DNA of 64,000 bases from G963702155 sp963702155 (GTDB lineage: Bacteria; Pseudomonadota; Alphaproteobacteria; Micavibrionales; Micavibrionaceae). Position 1 is the stretch's first letter, and every line of letters starts with the position of its first letter. The notes beneath the pieces are model-generated. The model was given only the letters and a program-made list of their open reading frames with translations. It ran no database searches and was not told the origin of the DNA. The translations under genes were made by a program, and so were the position numbers. Location of the stretch: NCBI GenBank assembly GCA_963702155.1, contig OY969717.1:2267623-2331622 (forward strand). The letters are read 5' to 3'. This document shows, in pieces, positions 34,102-43,098 of the stretch.

Positions 34102-36918
34102 ATGGGGTTCAAAAGAACAACCGAAGGACGTGTGTTTTTTCAAGGGGGCAATGACTCTGCCAATGATGGCTTTAAAGAGAGTTATGACGATACGGCCGAC
34201 TCTAAAAAAGGTGCATTATCACCAAAAGCCGAACGCCCAAAGGCATCAAAGCTACAAACCACAAATATAAAACATAGCCCGCGCGCGGCTAATCCTGCCC
34301 CGAATGCGCAAAACGCGCAAATGCAAATGCAGATCGTAACGCTTTTACGCTCGTTAAACGATAAGCTAAAAGATACGCAAGAAGAGCGCAAAGTCATGCA
34401 AAAACAATTGCAGACCTACCGCGAGCTTATTGAAGACCTTGAAGATAAATCATACAAACATGATAAAGCTTTCGATACGCTTGATAAAAAGCTTGATAAA
34501 TCTTTATCGGCGCCTGATCCCTCCGCAACCGATAAGGCGCGCGCCTCACAGGCGGAAAAACTGGCGCGTGAAGCCGTGCGCGAACTCGAAGAAACCCGCA
34601 AGCTCTTACTGGAACTGGAAGACAAAACTGATCGCGGGTTCAAAGATATTGGCGTTTTGAAAAAAATGCAAAACGAACAGGCGGGCAAACTCGTTAAAAG
34701 CGGCACAGGGTATATGCAGCTTGTTAAACGTTTGCAATCCGCCGAGGAGCGTTACGATGATTTACATGGCCGCTTGGAGGAATCAAATACTCAACAAGCA
34801 CGCCTCATGCGAAAAATCGATAAGGTTATGGACGATCGTGCGCGCTTCATGCGAAAGATCGAGCGTATAGAAGAGACTGTACTGCAAACCCGTGACGCGC
34901 TGAATGCAAAGGCAATGGTGCTGTTAACCGATCAGGCCGCCGCCGCTCGTAATGGTGAAGAAATAGAAGACCAGACGCTTGGTCAGGCCTTAATGGCAGA
35001 GCGGGCGCGTTTGGAAAAGTACGAACAAAAATTCAGACAGGAAACACCCAAAAGCCAAGATAGCCAATCCGATATGGATATAGATACCGCCCTAATGGCC
35101 GCGGGTCATAAAAAATCAGGCGGAATCCGCGCTGGCCATGTTATGGCATTTCTTGTTTTGGCCGGCTTTGCCGCACTTGCGGGATGGTATGCAAGCACAA
35201 TTGAAAATGAAGCACAATCCATCAGTGGTTTCACATTTGATTCCGCGCGTGAGGATAACGCCGCGGATTTCTCATCTACATCTGAAACAACGCCGCGCTC
35301 GAATACTCTATCTGCAAACCGCGAACGCGCACTAGATACTGACGCAGGTTCCGCGCAGGATGACGTAAGCCTTAATACGACCAGCTACCAAGGCATCCCC
35401 GAAGATGCCTATGACAAGGATGATATCGGCACCCTAAATCTGGACAACCAAACCGAAATCGAAGGCATTTTGAATGGCAACCCCGATACACTCGCTGCGC
35501 GTTTGAACGAGATTGAGCCAGGCAGTCCTCAAAATGCAGAAACCCCCGTTTATAATATCGAGCCAGCCGCCGGCACAGAGGATAACAACTCGCAAGCCGC
35601 CGCCGAACCAACGCAACAAACTGCGCCAGCAGAGACGCCTTCAGACATATCATCTGAGGCTGCAACCTCTCAAAATATCGAAACGGCATCTGTTGATACG
35701 GGCGCTGATCCGCAATCAAATGCCTCACAATCAAATAGCGCACAGGCAAATAACACGCAATCGCCGGAGATGTTAACAAACACTGTGCCACCTGTAACAA
35801 GCGATATTACACAAATAACGGTTCCCGATAGCGGATTACCGGAAATTATAAAAGATATTGAAGCCCAAGCTATAGATGGCTCGCCCGAAGCTCAACACGA
35901 CCTCGCGGCTATATATACCGCCGGACATGCGGGTGTTACACAAAGTTATGAAAAGGCGGCGTACTGGTTTGCAAAGGCGGCAGAGCAGGGGATCGCAAAT
36001 GCCCGCTATAACCTCGGCGTATTATATCATCAGGGCTTGGGCGTAAAACCAGATCTTGAACGCGCAATACAATGGTATGAAAATGCAGCCGTGCTCGGGC
36101 ACCCCGAAGCGCAATATAATCTCGGTATCGCTTATATAGAAGGTATAGGCGCGCCATATAACCCTGAACGCGCCGCAATATTTTTTGAAAACGCCGCCCG
36201 CGCGGACATTACCGAGGCCGCCTATAATTTGGGTTTGATATATGAAAATGGCTTGCTGGGGCAGCCTAAACCCGATCAAGCAATCATGTGGTATAAAGCC
36301 GCGGCCGATCAGGGAAGCCCCGAAGCCGAAGCCGCGCTTAATCAACTGGCTGAAACGCTCCAAATATCCCGCGAGGAAATCAACCGGCTTGCCGAGGATA
36401 TGAGACAAGGCAGCCTATCAAAAGAGGCAGGGCAGGGGAGAGTAAAACCCACAACGCTAAAAAAAACTGAAAATTCTCTAACACCTGATTCTAGAATGCC
36501 CAAATCAGGGCAAACCAAAACCGCATCTCTTGCCTCAACTACATCAGCGCCAGCAGAAACACCAACCACTACAAAAAAATCTAAAAACGGTTTAAATGAT
36601 GCAGATTTTGAAAACCCTAATAGCGATGGATTTAGTGATAACGCTGATAGCACAAATGATAACAACCAATCGCAAAATATAAAAATTTCCAGCCGTGAAA
36701 ATACGCAAATTCTCACCGTTCAAATTCAAGAATATCTTATGCGGGCCGGCATGTATCCCGGCCCCGCCGATGGCCGCGCATCTATGATTATGGGTGATGC
36801 AATACGGTCATACCAATCTGCAAATAATTTACCTGTAACGGGTAAGCCAAGCGATAATCTCCTCACGCATATGTTGGGTAAATCACCCGATGCCACCGAT
36901 GTCGGATCTCGCGATTAA
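34102..36918 (+). CDS. PodJ-like polar localisation protein (coiled coil, TM, Sel1 repeats, peptidoglycan-binding)
   Basis: A 938-residue protein. Residues about 70-330 are charged coiled coil (cytoplasmic), residues about 348-366 one membrane helix (VMAFLVLAGFAALAGWYAS), then a Ser/Thr/Asn/Gln-rich linker, four Sel1-type repeats (about 590-755; AAYWFAKAAEQGIANARYNL), another low-complexity linker and a C-terminal peptidoglycan-binding domain (about 870-930; VQIQEYLMRAGMYPGPADG). The same order is found in Caulobacter PodJ, which organises the flagellar pole. Assignment rests on architecture, since coiled coils diverge quickly. It converges on ispE with 6 bases between stops. Confidence 0.75.
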   Translation: MGFKRTTEGRVFFQGGNDSANDGFKESYDDTADSKKGALSPKAERPKASKLQTTNIKHSPRAANPAPNAQNAQMQMQIVTLLRSLNDKLKDTQEERKVMQKQLQTYRELIEDLEDKSYKHDKAFDTLDKKLDKSLSAPDPSATDKARASQAEKLAREAVRELEETRKLLLELEDKTDRGFKDIGVLKKMQNEQAGKLVKSGTGYMQLVKRLQSAEERYDDLHGRLEESNTQQARLMRKIDKVMDDRARFMRKIERIEETVLQTRDALNAKAMVLLTDQAAAARNGEEIEDQTLGQALMAERARLEKYEQKFRQETPKSQDSQSDMDIDTALMAAGHKKSGGIRAGHVMAFLVLAGFAALAGWYASTIENEAQSISGFTFDSAREDNAADFSSTSETTPRSNTLSANRERALDTDAGSAQDDVSLNTTSYQGIPEDAYDKDDIGTLNLDNQTEIEGILNGNPDTLAARLNEIEPGSPQNAETPVYNIEPAAGTEDNNSQAAAEPTQQTAPAETPSDISSEAATSQNIETASVDTGADPQSNASQSNSAQANNTQSPEMLTNTVPPVTSDITQITVPDSGLPEIIKDIEAQAIDGSPEAQHDLAAIYTAGHAGVTQSYEKAAYWFAKAAEQGIANARYNLGVLYHQGLGVKPDLERAIQWYENAAVLGHPEAQYNLGIAYIEGIGAPYNPERAAIFFENAARADITEAAYNLGLIYENGLLGQPKPDQAIMWYKAAADQGSPEAEAALNQLAETLQISREEINRLAEDMRQGSLSKEAGQGRVKPTTLKKTENSLTPDSRMPKSGQTKTASLASTTSAPAETPTTTKKSKNGLNDADFENPNSDGFSDNADSTNDNNQSQNIKISSRENTQILTVQIQEYLMRAGMYPGPADGRASMIMGDAIRSYQSANNLPVTGKPSDNLLTHMLGKSPDATDVGSRD

Positions 36919-36924
36919 ACTAAA

Positions 36925-37821
36925 TCAGACACTAGAAGCCTTCAAAAAACCAGCTTGAACCCACCAGTCGGGGTTATCATCTTGTATATCTTTCGCCGCC
37001 AAACGCGCATCACGTGCGGTATCAAATATCCCGAAACATGTCGCCCCCGAACCACTCATACGCGCAAGCCTACATCCATTATGTGCATTTAGAGCATTCA
37101 AGACATTATCGACATCCGGCACTACTTTGCGCGCTCCAAAATAAAGCATATTATCCTGTTTTTTTAAAAAAGAAATAAGCGCGTTCGCACAATCAAAATG
37201 CTGTGACATATGAATACGATCTTGAAAAGGCCGGTGATAAAAATTAAAAACCGAAGCAGTAGAGCAAGACACCATAGGATTAATCAAAACCACGGGGATA
37301 TTGGCGGCAATATGAATAGGGCTCAAAATCTCGCCAATCCCGCGCATTAAAACCGGCTCGCCATAAAAACAAACCGGCACATCCGCACCAACGGAAAGCA
37401 TGAAATCCCTTATGACAGGCGCATCAAAATCCACATCCCATATATCACAAACTGCTCGTATCACCGCCGCCGCATTCGCCGACCCCCCGCCAATGCCCGC
37501 CGCCACAGGCAGATTTTTGGTAAGTTTCACATTAAAATGTGGCGCGCGCCCCGCAATATCGGCAAGCCCGATAATGGCTCTATAGACAATATTATGATCC
37601 TGTTTCTGACCCTTCAGCATATGCTTCATCGGCCCATCAATTTCAATCGAGAGTTTATCAGACGCGCAGATAAGGATTTCATCTGCAATATCGCTAAACA
37701 TAACCAGACTATCTATTAAATGATAACCATCATCGCGACGACCGTTTAAATGTAAATATAAATTAATTTTGGCTGGCGCATTAAAAGCCAGACCATCACT
37801 ATGCTTAAAAATTTTTTGCAT
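36925..37821 (-). CDS. ispE: 4-diphosphocytidyl-2-C-methyl-D-erythritol kinase
   Basis: A 298-residue GHMP kinase. Residues 14-35 hold FNAPAKINLYLHLNGRRDDGYH with the catalytic Lys and Asp-Gly-Tyr-His signature; residues about 105-122 are the ATP-binding LPVAAGIGGGSANAAAVIR; the C-terminal MSGSGATCFGIF is the third GHMP motif. It phosphorylates CDP-methylerythritol in the MEP isoprenoid pathway. It lies downstream of the TPR protein gene on the same strand, a pairing common in alphaproteobacteria. Confidence 0.95.
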   Translation of the reverse strand: MQKIFKHSDGLAFNAPAKINLYLHLNGRRDDGYHLIDSLVMFSDIADEILICASDKLSIEIDGPMKHMLKGQKQDHNIVYRAIIGLADIAGRAPHFNVKLTKNLPVAAGIGGGSANAAAVIRAVCDIWDVDFDAPVIRDFMLSVGADVPVCFYGEPVLMRGIGEILSPIHIAANIPVVLINPMVSCSTASVFNFYHRPFQDRIHMSQHFDCANALISFLKKQDNMLYFGARKVVPDVDNVLNALNAHNGCRLARMSGSGATCFGIFDTARDARLAAKDIQDDNPDWWVQAGFLKASSV

Positions 37822-37897
37822 GTAATAACATCGCCGCTTTATAAAAATAAACGCCCTAAACTAAAACGCTTTTAAAAGATCACTTTGTATAAAAAGC

Positions 37898-39775
37898 CTA
37901 TTTAACGATAATATTGTGCGGTCCATCTGCCCCATTAATTACGTCATTACTTTTTTCTGTATGCGGTAGATCTGTATCCCGCGCATCACTATAAGAAATC
38001 GGAACGGAATCCGGCGATTGATCAGTAAGCCCTGACAAAAGCTTATTATCAATCGCGGCCATCACACTTTCATCGTCGGTAAAATTCTTCGCTCGTGTCC
38101 ATTGAAACTTGGCCTCTCTTATCCGCCCAACTTTCCAATATACGTCGCCAAGATGATCATTCACGATCGGATCATAGGGCAATAACTCGACCGCCTCTTC
38201 CAGATATGGCAACGCTTCTTCATATCGTCCCATACGATACAAGACCCAGCCAAGCGAGTCGGTAATATATCCATCATCCGGCCGCGCCGCCAAGGCCGTC
38301 CGGATAAGGTTTAATGATTTATCCAAATGGATACCCTGATCGGCCCATGCATACCCCAAGTAATTCAAGATCAAAGGATGATCTGGCTGATATTCCAGCG
38401 CGGCCATCAAATCGGCCTCCGCCTGATCCCATTTATCCATCTGTTCATAGGCAATCCCGCGAACGTATAAAACCTGCCAATGCGCGCCTGCAAATTCGCT
38501 CCCAAGCATTTTTTCGGCCTGATTATAATATCGAACAGCATCACGATAAAGCTCTTGACGACGATATAAATCGCCAAGCTGAATAAAGATATCAACGTTA
38601 TCTGGATGATCACGTTTGAGCGCATTCAAAATTTGTGCAGAATCCTCATATCGTTCTTGCTCTTCATAAAGATGTGCGGCAAATTGCTGCGCCTTTTGAT
38701 AAGCTGGATCATCAGGTTCAACCATACTGTAATATGAAATAGCTGTATCATATTGTTCGCTACGCCCGTTAATCTTGCCGATAAGTAATATGGTGTCTGT
38801 ATGATCCGGCTGTAAATATCGGGCCATATGTGCAAAAACGCGGGCGCTATCATCGCTGTCTTCACTTACAAGTAACGTCGCCATATCATAAAGCGCGCGC
38901 GCAACACCTTCAACGGGATATTCAACACGCTCTAAAATATCCGCGCCGTTCCCTTTCGCAATCTGCTCAATTTTCTCCGGTACGCCGCGATGCGTTGGCC
39001 ATTCCGACCTAAGCCGCTCATAAAGTTCAAGCGCTTGCTCATCTTTCCCGATAAAAGCAAAAGTATCTGCAATCCGCTCAACATCTTGTAAGGATAGACC
39101 ATTGCCATTAATGGATACATTTACAAGCTCTTCAATATGTTCTGGCTTTTTAAGATAATCACCAATCAATATCGAGTGAAAAAGGTGGATAGTATTATTA
39201 TCAAGATTTTCGGTAACATGCTCCCCTTGTGCCGCATAAGCCCAGCTTTTGATAACCGGAACTATAAAATCAGACAATCCGCCTTCGGGCATTTTGTCCA
39301 AAATTTCCAGAGTTTCTGTGTAATTTTCACGCTTGAAGCCATCAAGAGCCAAAAACAAGGCGGGTAAAGCTTGCTTGGGATCATCTTCATAAATTTGCTC
39401 GGAAAGCGTGAGCGCCTCATCATATCGGCCAGCACCTAGAGATAAAACCATCGCACGGCTGGTAAGCTCACTAGATTCAGGAACAAATTCCAAAACATTT
39501 TGCAAATTCTCGGCCGCCTTATCCCAATCATTTTGTTTCTGTGCAAAATGAGAGATCAAATAATGGCTTGCCATATGTTCCGGCGTATAGGCTTTGGCAA
39601 CACTATCTGAAAAATCAACCTCGTCCGTTATTTGACTGGCCGCGGTTGTAAAGGCATCTGCCGGTAAAGTATCAAGCGCCTGCCGTTTGCCGATATATTC
39701 TCCCCCGTAATAGGCAATACCGCCAACCACAAAAAACGAAATCCCGCATAAAAGTTTGAATAAATCGCAATTCAT
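37898..39775 (-). CDS. Tetratricopeptide-repeat protein with N-terminal membrane anchor
   Basis: A 625-residue protein: N-terminal helix (about 7-25) that is a signal anchor, then some ten TPR units from about residue 70 to 590, clearest near the end (HPLILNYLGYAWADQG and DGYITDSLGWVLYRMGRYEEALPYLEEAVEL). The YLGYAW...DSLGW pattern marks the envelope TPR proteins often encoded beside ispE. A scaffold role at the envelope is likely; partners are unknown. Confidence 0.85.
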   Translation of the reverse strand: MNCDLFKLLCGISFFVVGGIAYYGGEYIGKRQALDTLPADAFTTAASQITDEVDFSDSVAKAYTPEHMASHYLISHFAQKQNDWDKAAENLQNVLEFVPESSELTSRAMVLSLGAGRYDEALTLSEQIYEDDPKQALPALFLALDGFKRENYTETLEILDKMPEGGLSDFIVPVIKSWAYAAQGEHVTENLDNNTIHLFHSILIGDYLKKPEHIEELVNVSINGNGLSLQDVERIADTFAFIGKDEQALELYERLRSEWPTHRGVPEKIEQIAKGNGADILERVEYPVEGVARALYDMATLLVSEDSDDSARVFAHMARYLQPDHTDTILLIGKINGRSEQYDTAISYYSMVEPDDPAYQKAQQFAAHLYEEQERYEDSAQILNALKRDHPDNVDIFIQLGDLYRRQELYRDAVRYYNQAEKMLGSEFAGAHWQVLYVRGIAYEQMDKWDQAEADLMAALEYQPDHPLILNYLGYAWADQGIHLDKSLNLIRTALAARPDDGYITDSLGWVLYRMGRYEEALPYLEEAVELLPYDPIVNDHLGDVYWKVGRIREAKFQWTRAKNFTDDESVMAAIDNKLLSGLTDQSPDSVPISYSDARDTDLPHTEKSNDVINGADGPHNIIVK

Positions 39776-39933
39776 AAAATCTGAAAAAGCTCCAAAAAAT
39801 TGGCTTTAAAAAACAGTAGGTAATAAATTTTACTATACTAAAACAATATAGGGCATGAAACGCTATTTGTCCGGTGCAAAATAAATATACGCAAATTCGA
39901 TACTCCTATTTGAACTTGCATATTCAAACCGAC

Positions 39934-41583
39934 CTACATATTCGGATAATTCGGCCCATCCCCGCCGCGCGGCACAACCCAGTCAATATTTTGCGATGGG
40001 TCTTTTATATCACACGTTTTACAATGCACACAATTCTGTGAATTAATCTGAAATACCGGCGCGCCATCTGCGCTCTCCACAACTTCATACACGGCGGCGG
40101 GGCAATATCGCTGCGCTGGCTCCGCATAAAGAGGCAGATTACGATCAATCGGAATGCTCGGGTCTTTTAAAACCAGGTGCACCGGTTGGTTTTCCTGATG
40201 GTTGGTATTGGAAAGTTGCACTGATGTGAGGCGGTCAAATGTAATCACCCCGTCCGGCTTCGGGTATTCGATTTTCTCCGCCTCATCTGCTTTATGTATT
40301 TGTAAATGATCCGCATGGTTTTTAAATGTCCAAGGCATTGATCCCTTGGTCAATGTTTCCCACGCCGCATTAATAAGGCCAAACCATAACCCTTTATGAA
40401 ATCCGGGGCGAATATTCCGTACCGCTTTAAGCTCTGACCAAAGCCATGTATTTTTGAGCGCTTCTGCATATCCAGTACACTCATGCCCAAACTCCGCCCC
40501 CGCCGTTAAATCTTTAAATATCGCCTCTGCCGCAACCATGCCCGATTTCATCGCCGTATGATTACCTTTGATCTTCGGGACATTTAAAAATCCGGCTGTA
40601 TCCCCGATCAATACGCCGCCCGGAAAACTCAACTTTGGCAGCGATTGAAACCCGCCTTCAACCAATGCGCGCGCGCCATATGCAACACGTCGCGCTCCTT
40701 CAAATAATGGCTTGATATCCGGATGAAGCTTAAACCGCTGCATTTCCTCAAACGGTGACAGGTAAGGATTTTTATAATCAAGCCCAACCACAAATCCAAC
40801 CGAGACCAGATTATCCTCCATATGATAAATCCACGACCCGCCATATGTATTTTTATCCATAGGCCACCCAATTGAATGTACAGTTTTTCCTTCGCTATGC
40901 TTCGCCGGATCAACCTCCCAAATCTCTTTAATGCCCAGGCCATATGTTTGAGGGTCTGAATTCTTACGTAGATCATAATGGGCAATTAACCGCTTTGTTA
41001 ACGACCCATGGCACCCTTCGGCAAAAATAACCTGTCGTGCATGAATTTCCATCCCCGGCTCAAACGCTTCGGTTTTATGGCCGTCCTTATCAATGCCCAT
41101 ATCACCCGTGGCAACACCAATAACCTGATTTTGGTCATTCATCAAAACTTCAGCCGCCGCAAATCCGGGGAATATCTCAACGCCAAGCGCCTCGGCCTGC
41201 TCGGCAAGCCATCGCCCCAAATTTCCAAGCGATATAATATAATTACCTTTGTTATGCATCTGCGGCGGCGTAGGCAGGGTAAATGATTTCTTTTTGGTCA
41301 AAAACAAAAACGTATCGCTAGTCGTCTCTACCGTTATAGGCGCGCCGAGTTCCTTCCAATCCGGAATCAATTCATCCAGCGCGCGCGTTTCAAACACTGC
41401 CCCCGATAATAGATGAGCGCCAACTTCTGACCCTTTTTCCAGAATGCAAACATTCAGCTCCGTTCCCGCATCACTCGCAAGCTGCTTTAAACGGATTGCC
41501 GCCGACAACCCCGCCGGCCCCGCGCCTATAATAACAACGTCGTAGTCCATAGAATCGCGGTCAGAACGAATAGGGTCGGGCAT
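39934..41583 (-). CDS. Electron transfer flavoprotein-ubiquinone oxidoreductase
   Basis: A 549-residue flavoprotein. The N-terminal FAD fold has VVIIGAGPAGLSAAIRLKQ (about 15-33); the central part has GCHGSLTKRLI and GDTAGFLNVPKIKGNHTAM; the C-terminal ferredoxin-like part carries the 4Fe-4S cysteines in RYCPAAVYE and NCVHCKTCDIKDPSQNIDWVVP. It passes electrons from ETF to ubiquinone at the inner membrane, serving fatty acid and amino acid breakdown. No etfAB genes are adjacent. Length is that of the family. Confidence 0.95.
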   Translation of the reverse strand: MPDPIRSDRDSMDYDVVIIGAGPAGLSAAIRLKQLASDAGTELNVCILEKGSEVGAHLLSGAVFETRALDELIPDWKELGAPITVETTSDTFLFLTKKKSFTLPTPPQMHNKGNYIISLGNLGRWLAEQAEALGVEIFPGFAAAEVLMNDQNQVIGVATGDMGIDKDGHKTEAFEPGMEIHARQVIFAEGCHGSLTKRLIAHYDLRKNSDPQTYGLGIKEIWEVDPAKHSEGKTVHSIGWPMDKNTYGGSWIYHMEDNLVSVGFVVGLDYKNPYLSPFEEMQRFKLHPDIKPLFEGARRVAYGARALVEGGFQSLPKLSFPGGVLIGDTAGFLNVPKIKGNHTAMKSGMVAAEAIFKDLTAGAEFGHECTGYAEALKNTWLWSELKAVRNIRPGFHKGLWFGLINAAWETLTKGSMPWTFKNHADHLQIHKADEAEKIEYPKPDGVITFDRLTSVQLSNTNHQENQPVHLVLKDPSIPIDRNLPLYAEPAQRYCPAAVYEVVESADGAPVFQINSQNCVHCKTCDIKDPSQNIDWVVPRGGDGPNYPNM

Positions 41584-41656
41584 AAAAAGAGATACTTTCT
41601 TGGTTATATTATTTTCCCTTATTTTACCTCATTTTAAAACATATTGGAAAAATAAC

Positions 41657-41686
41657 TTGACAAACAGCACAAAATAGGAATATATT
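41657..41686 (+). promoter_or_regulatory. Sigma-70 promoter-like site
   Basis: TTGACA (perfect -35) and TATATT are separated by 18 bases. Transcription would start near 41693, immediately before a terminator hairpin. Confidence 0.6.
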
Positions 41687-41692
41687 CTAATT

Positions 41693-41735
41693 CATAAACG
41701 CCAGAGATGTGTCCTCATCTTAGGCGTTTTTTTTT
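41693..41735 (+). ncRNA. Candidate very short RNA or attenuator ending in a terminator
   Basis: AAACGCC pairs with GGCGTTT and AGATG with CATCT, forming a hairpin with small bulges followed by nine Ts. With the promoter just upstream the transcript would be only about 43 bases. It could be a small RNA, or an attenuated leader of the downstream genes. Confidence 0.35.
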
Positions 41736-41772
41736 ACTATTTTTCAAATTCTGAAAAAACGGCCAAATCCCT

Positions 41773-41871
41773 ATGAATTTAAAGATTGCAGGGGATCAGT
41801 TCATTCCAGTATTGAGTCAGCTTGAAGCTACCTCAAAAGAATTTGAAGATATAGAAAAAGTAATTAAGTAA
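41773..41871 (+). CDS. Possible 32-residue peptide
   Basis: ATG to TAA encodes MNLKIAGDQFIPVLSQLEAT followed by an acidic/basic helix ending EKVIK. There is no ribosome site, so it may be a chance frame or a remnant of a longer gene. Confidence 0.2.
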   Translation: MNLKIAGDQFIPVLSQLEATSKEFEDIEKVIK

Positions 41872-42146
41872 TGCAAAGATAATGAAAGTCATATCTAATA
41901 GAATTCTCAAACAGTATTTACGTAAAATAATAAAATGGTTTTATTTGTATTCTTGTAATTTGTCTTTTTATTTTTCTATACCTTTTCGTAGCTTCCGATC
42001 GGTGGTTTAAAGACCAAATAATATATCTAGAAGATTGGTGTCTAATCTTCTTAAAGAAAACCCTAGACAAAAATAATAATATTAAAAATGACTTGCGCAC
42101 GGACTTATTGACCACCTCTACAAGGCAATGCTAATCTTCATACATC

Positions 42147-43040
42147 ATGAATAATTCCAACATGCAAATCGCGCTAAAAAGCGCTCTTCAATGGTATCTT
42201 GATCACGGCGTGGATGAGGCGCTGGACGATACGCCAATCAATCGTTTTAATATGCCAGAACAAAGTAAGCGCTCATCTTCGACGACCTCTACACAAATGC
42301 AATCTCCGCAAAAAAAATATGACCCCAACACCGGATTTGTGGCGCAAACAACTGCAAACCCTTCGCCTGAAACTGCCGCACCTCTAGGTTCGGCAGAGGC
42401 TCGTGCCAAAGCCATAAAAATGGCCGCAGCCGCTAATACGCTGGACGATCTAAAACAGGCCATAGAGGATTTTGACGGTCTGGCGGTAAAAAAAACCGCT
42501 ACAAACATGGTATTCGCAGATGGAAACAAAAATGCCCCCATTATGCTGATTGGTGAAGCACCTGGCGCCGATGAAGATAGGCAGGGTAAGCCTTTCGTAG
42601 GAGTAAGCGGCCAACTTTTGGACAAAATATTAAAAGCCATAGATATAGAACGCGTAGAAAACGATCCACAGAAAAGCGTCTATATCTCGAATATCTTGAA
42701 CTGGCGACCACCAGGCAACCGGACACCCACACCCGCGGAAATAGAAATAAGCCTGCCTTTTATCGAAAAACACATCGCGCTCATAAATCCCAAAATGCTC
42801 ATTTTATGCGGCGGTGTATCGGCAAAAGCCTTACTTGGCCGGAACGACAGCCTGTCTCGTATGCGTAAAACGTGGCATGATTACACACCTCGAACGCCCG
42901 AATTAAACACTGGCCAACTCTCAATTCCCGCAGTCGTTACCTATCATCCGGCCTATTTATTGCGCACCCCAGCACAAAAAAAGGCTACATGGGCAGATAT
43001 GATTTCAATCATGGAAAAGCGCGCTGAGATTGGCTTTTAG
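42147..43040 (+). CDS. Uracil-DNA glycosylase, family 4
   Basis: A 297-residue protein. After a variable N-terminal 90 residues the enzyme domain begins; it has the family's GEAPGADEDRQGKPFVGVSG (active-site and Fe-S region), SNILNWRPPGNRTPTPAEI and the late HPAYLLR motif. Family 4 enzymes carry an iron-sulphur cluster and excise uracil from DNA. It lies between the ETF dehydrogenase (divergent) and the lytic transglycosylase (same strand), a neighbourhood common in alphaproteobacteria. Confidence 0.93.
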   Translation: MNNSNMQIALKSALQWYLDHGVDEALDDTPINRFNMPEQSKRSSSTTSTQMQSPQKKYDPNTGFVAQTTANPSPETAAPLGSAEARAKAIKMAAAANTLDDLKQAIEDFDGLAVKKTATNMVFADGNKNAPIMLIGEAPGADEDRQGKPFVGVSGQLLDKILKAIDIERVENDPQKSVYISNILNWRPPGNRTPTPAEIEISLPFIEKHIALINPKMLILCGGVSAKALLGRNDSLSRMRKTWHDYTPRTPELNTGQLSIPAVVTYHPAYLLRTPAQKKATWADMISIMEKRAEIGF

Positions 43041-43098
43041 GCTATAAAGCCACCCAAAGTAGACACGGTTTTAATTTTACTGTATAAACCAGTCCATC

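Larger units (their letters stand above)
41584..42146. other. Intergenic region with promoter, hairpin and one short frame
   Basis: Holds the upstream region of the ETF dehydrogenase gene, a strong promoter-like site followed by a terminator, and a 32-codon frame. The rest (41872-42146) is AT-rich with no gene seen. Confidence 0.5.

Noticed and set aside
35600..35790. Ser/Asn/Gln-rich stretch as a CRISPR or tandem DNA repeat
   Set aside because: The bases do not repeat at a fixed period; it is an amino-acid composition effect in a periplasmic linker.
34182..36716. Several 60-140-codon frames opposite and within the PodJ-like gene
   Set aside because: Low-complexity coding sequence produces open shadow frames; no motifs were seen.
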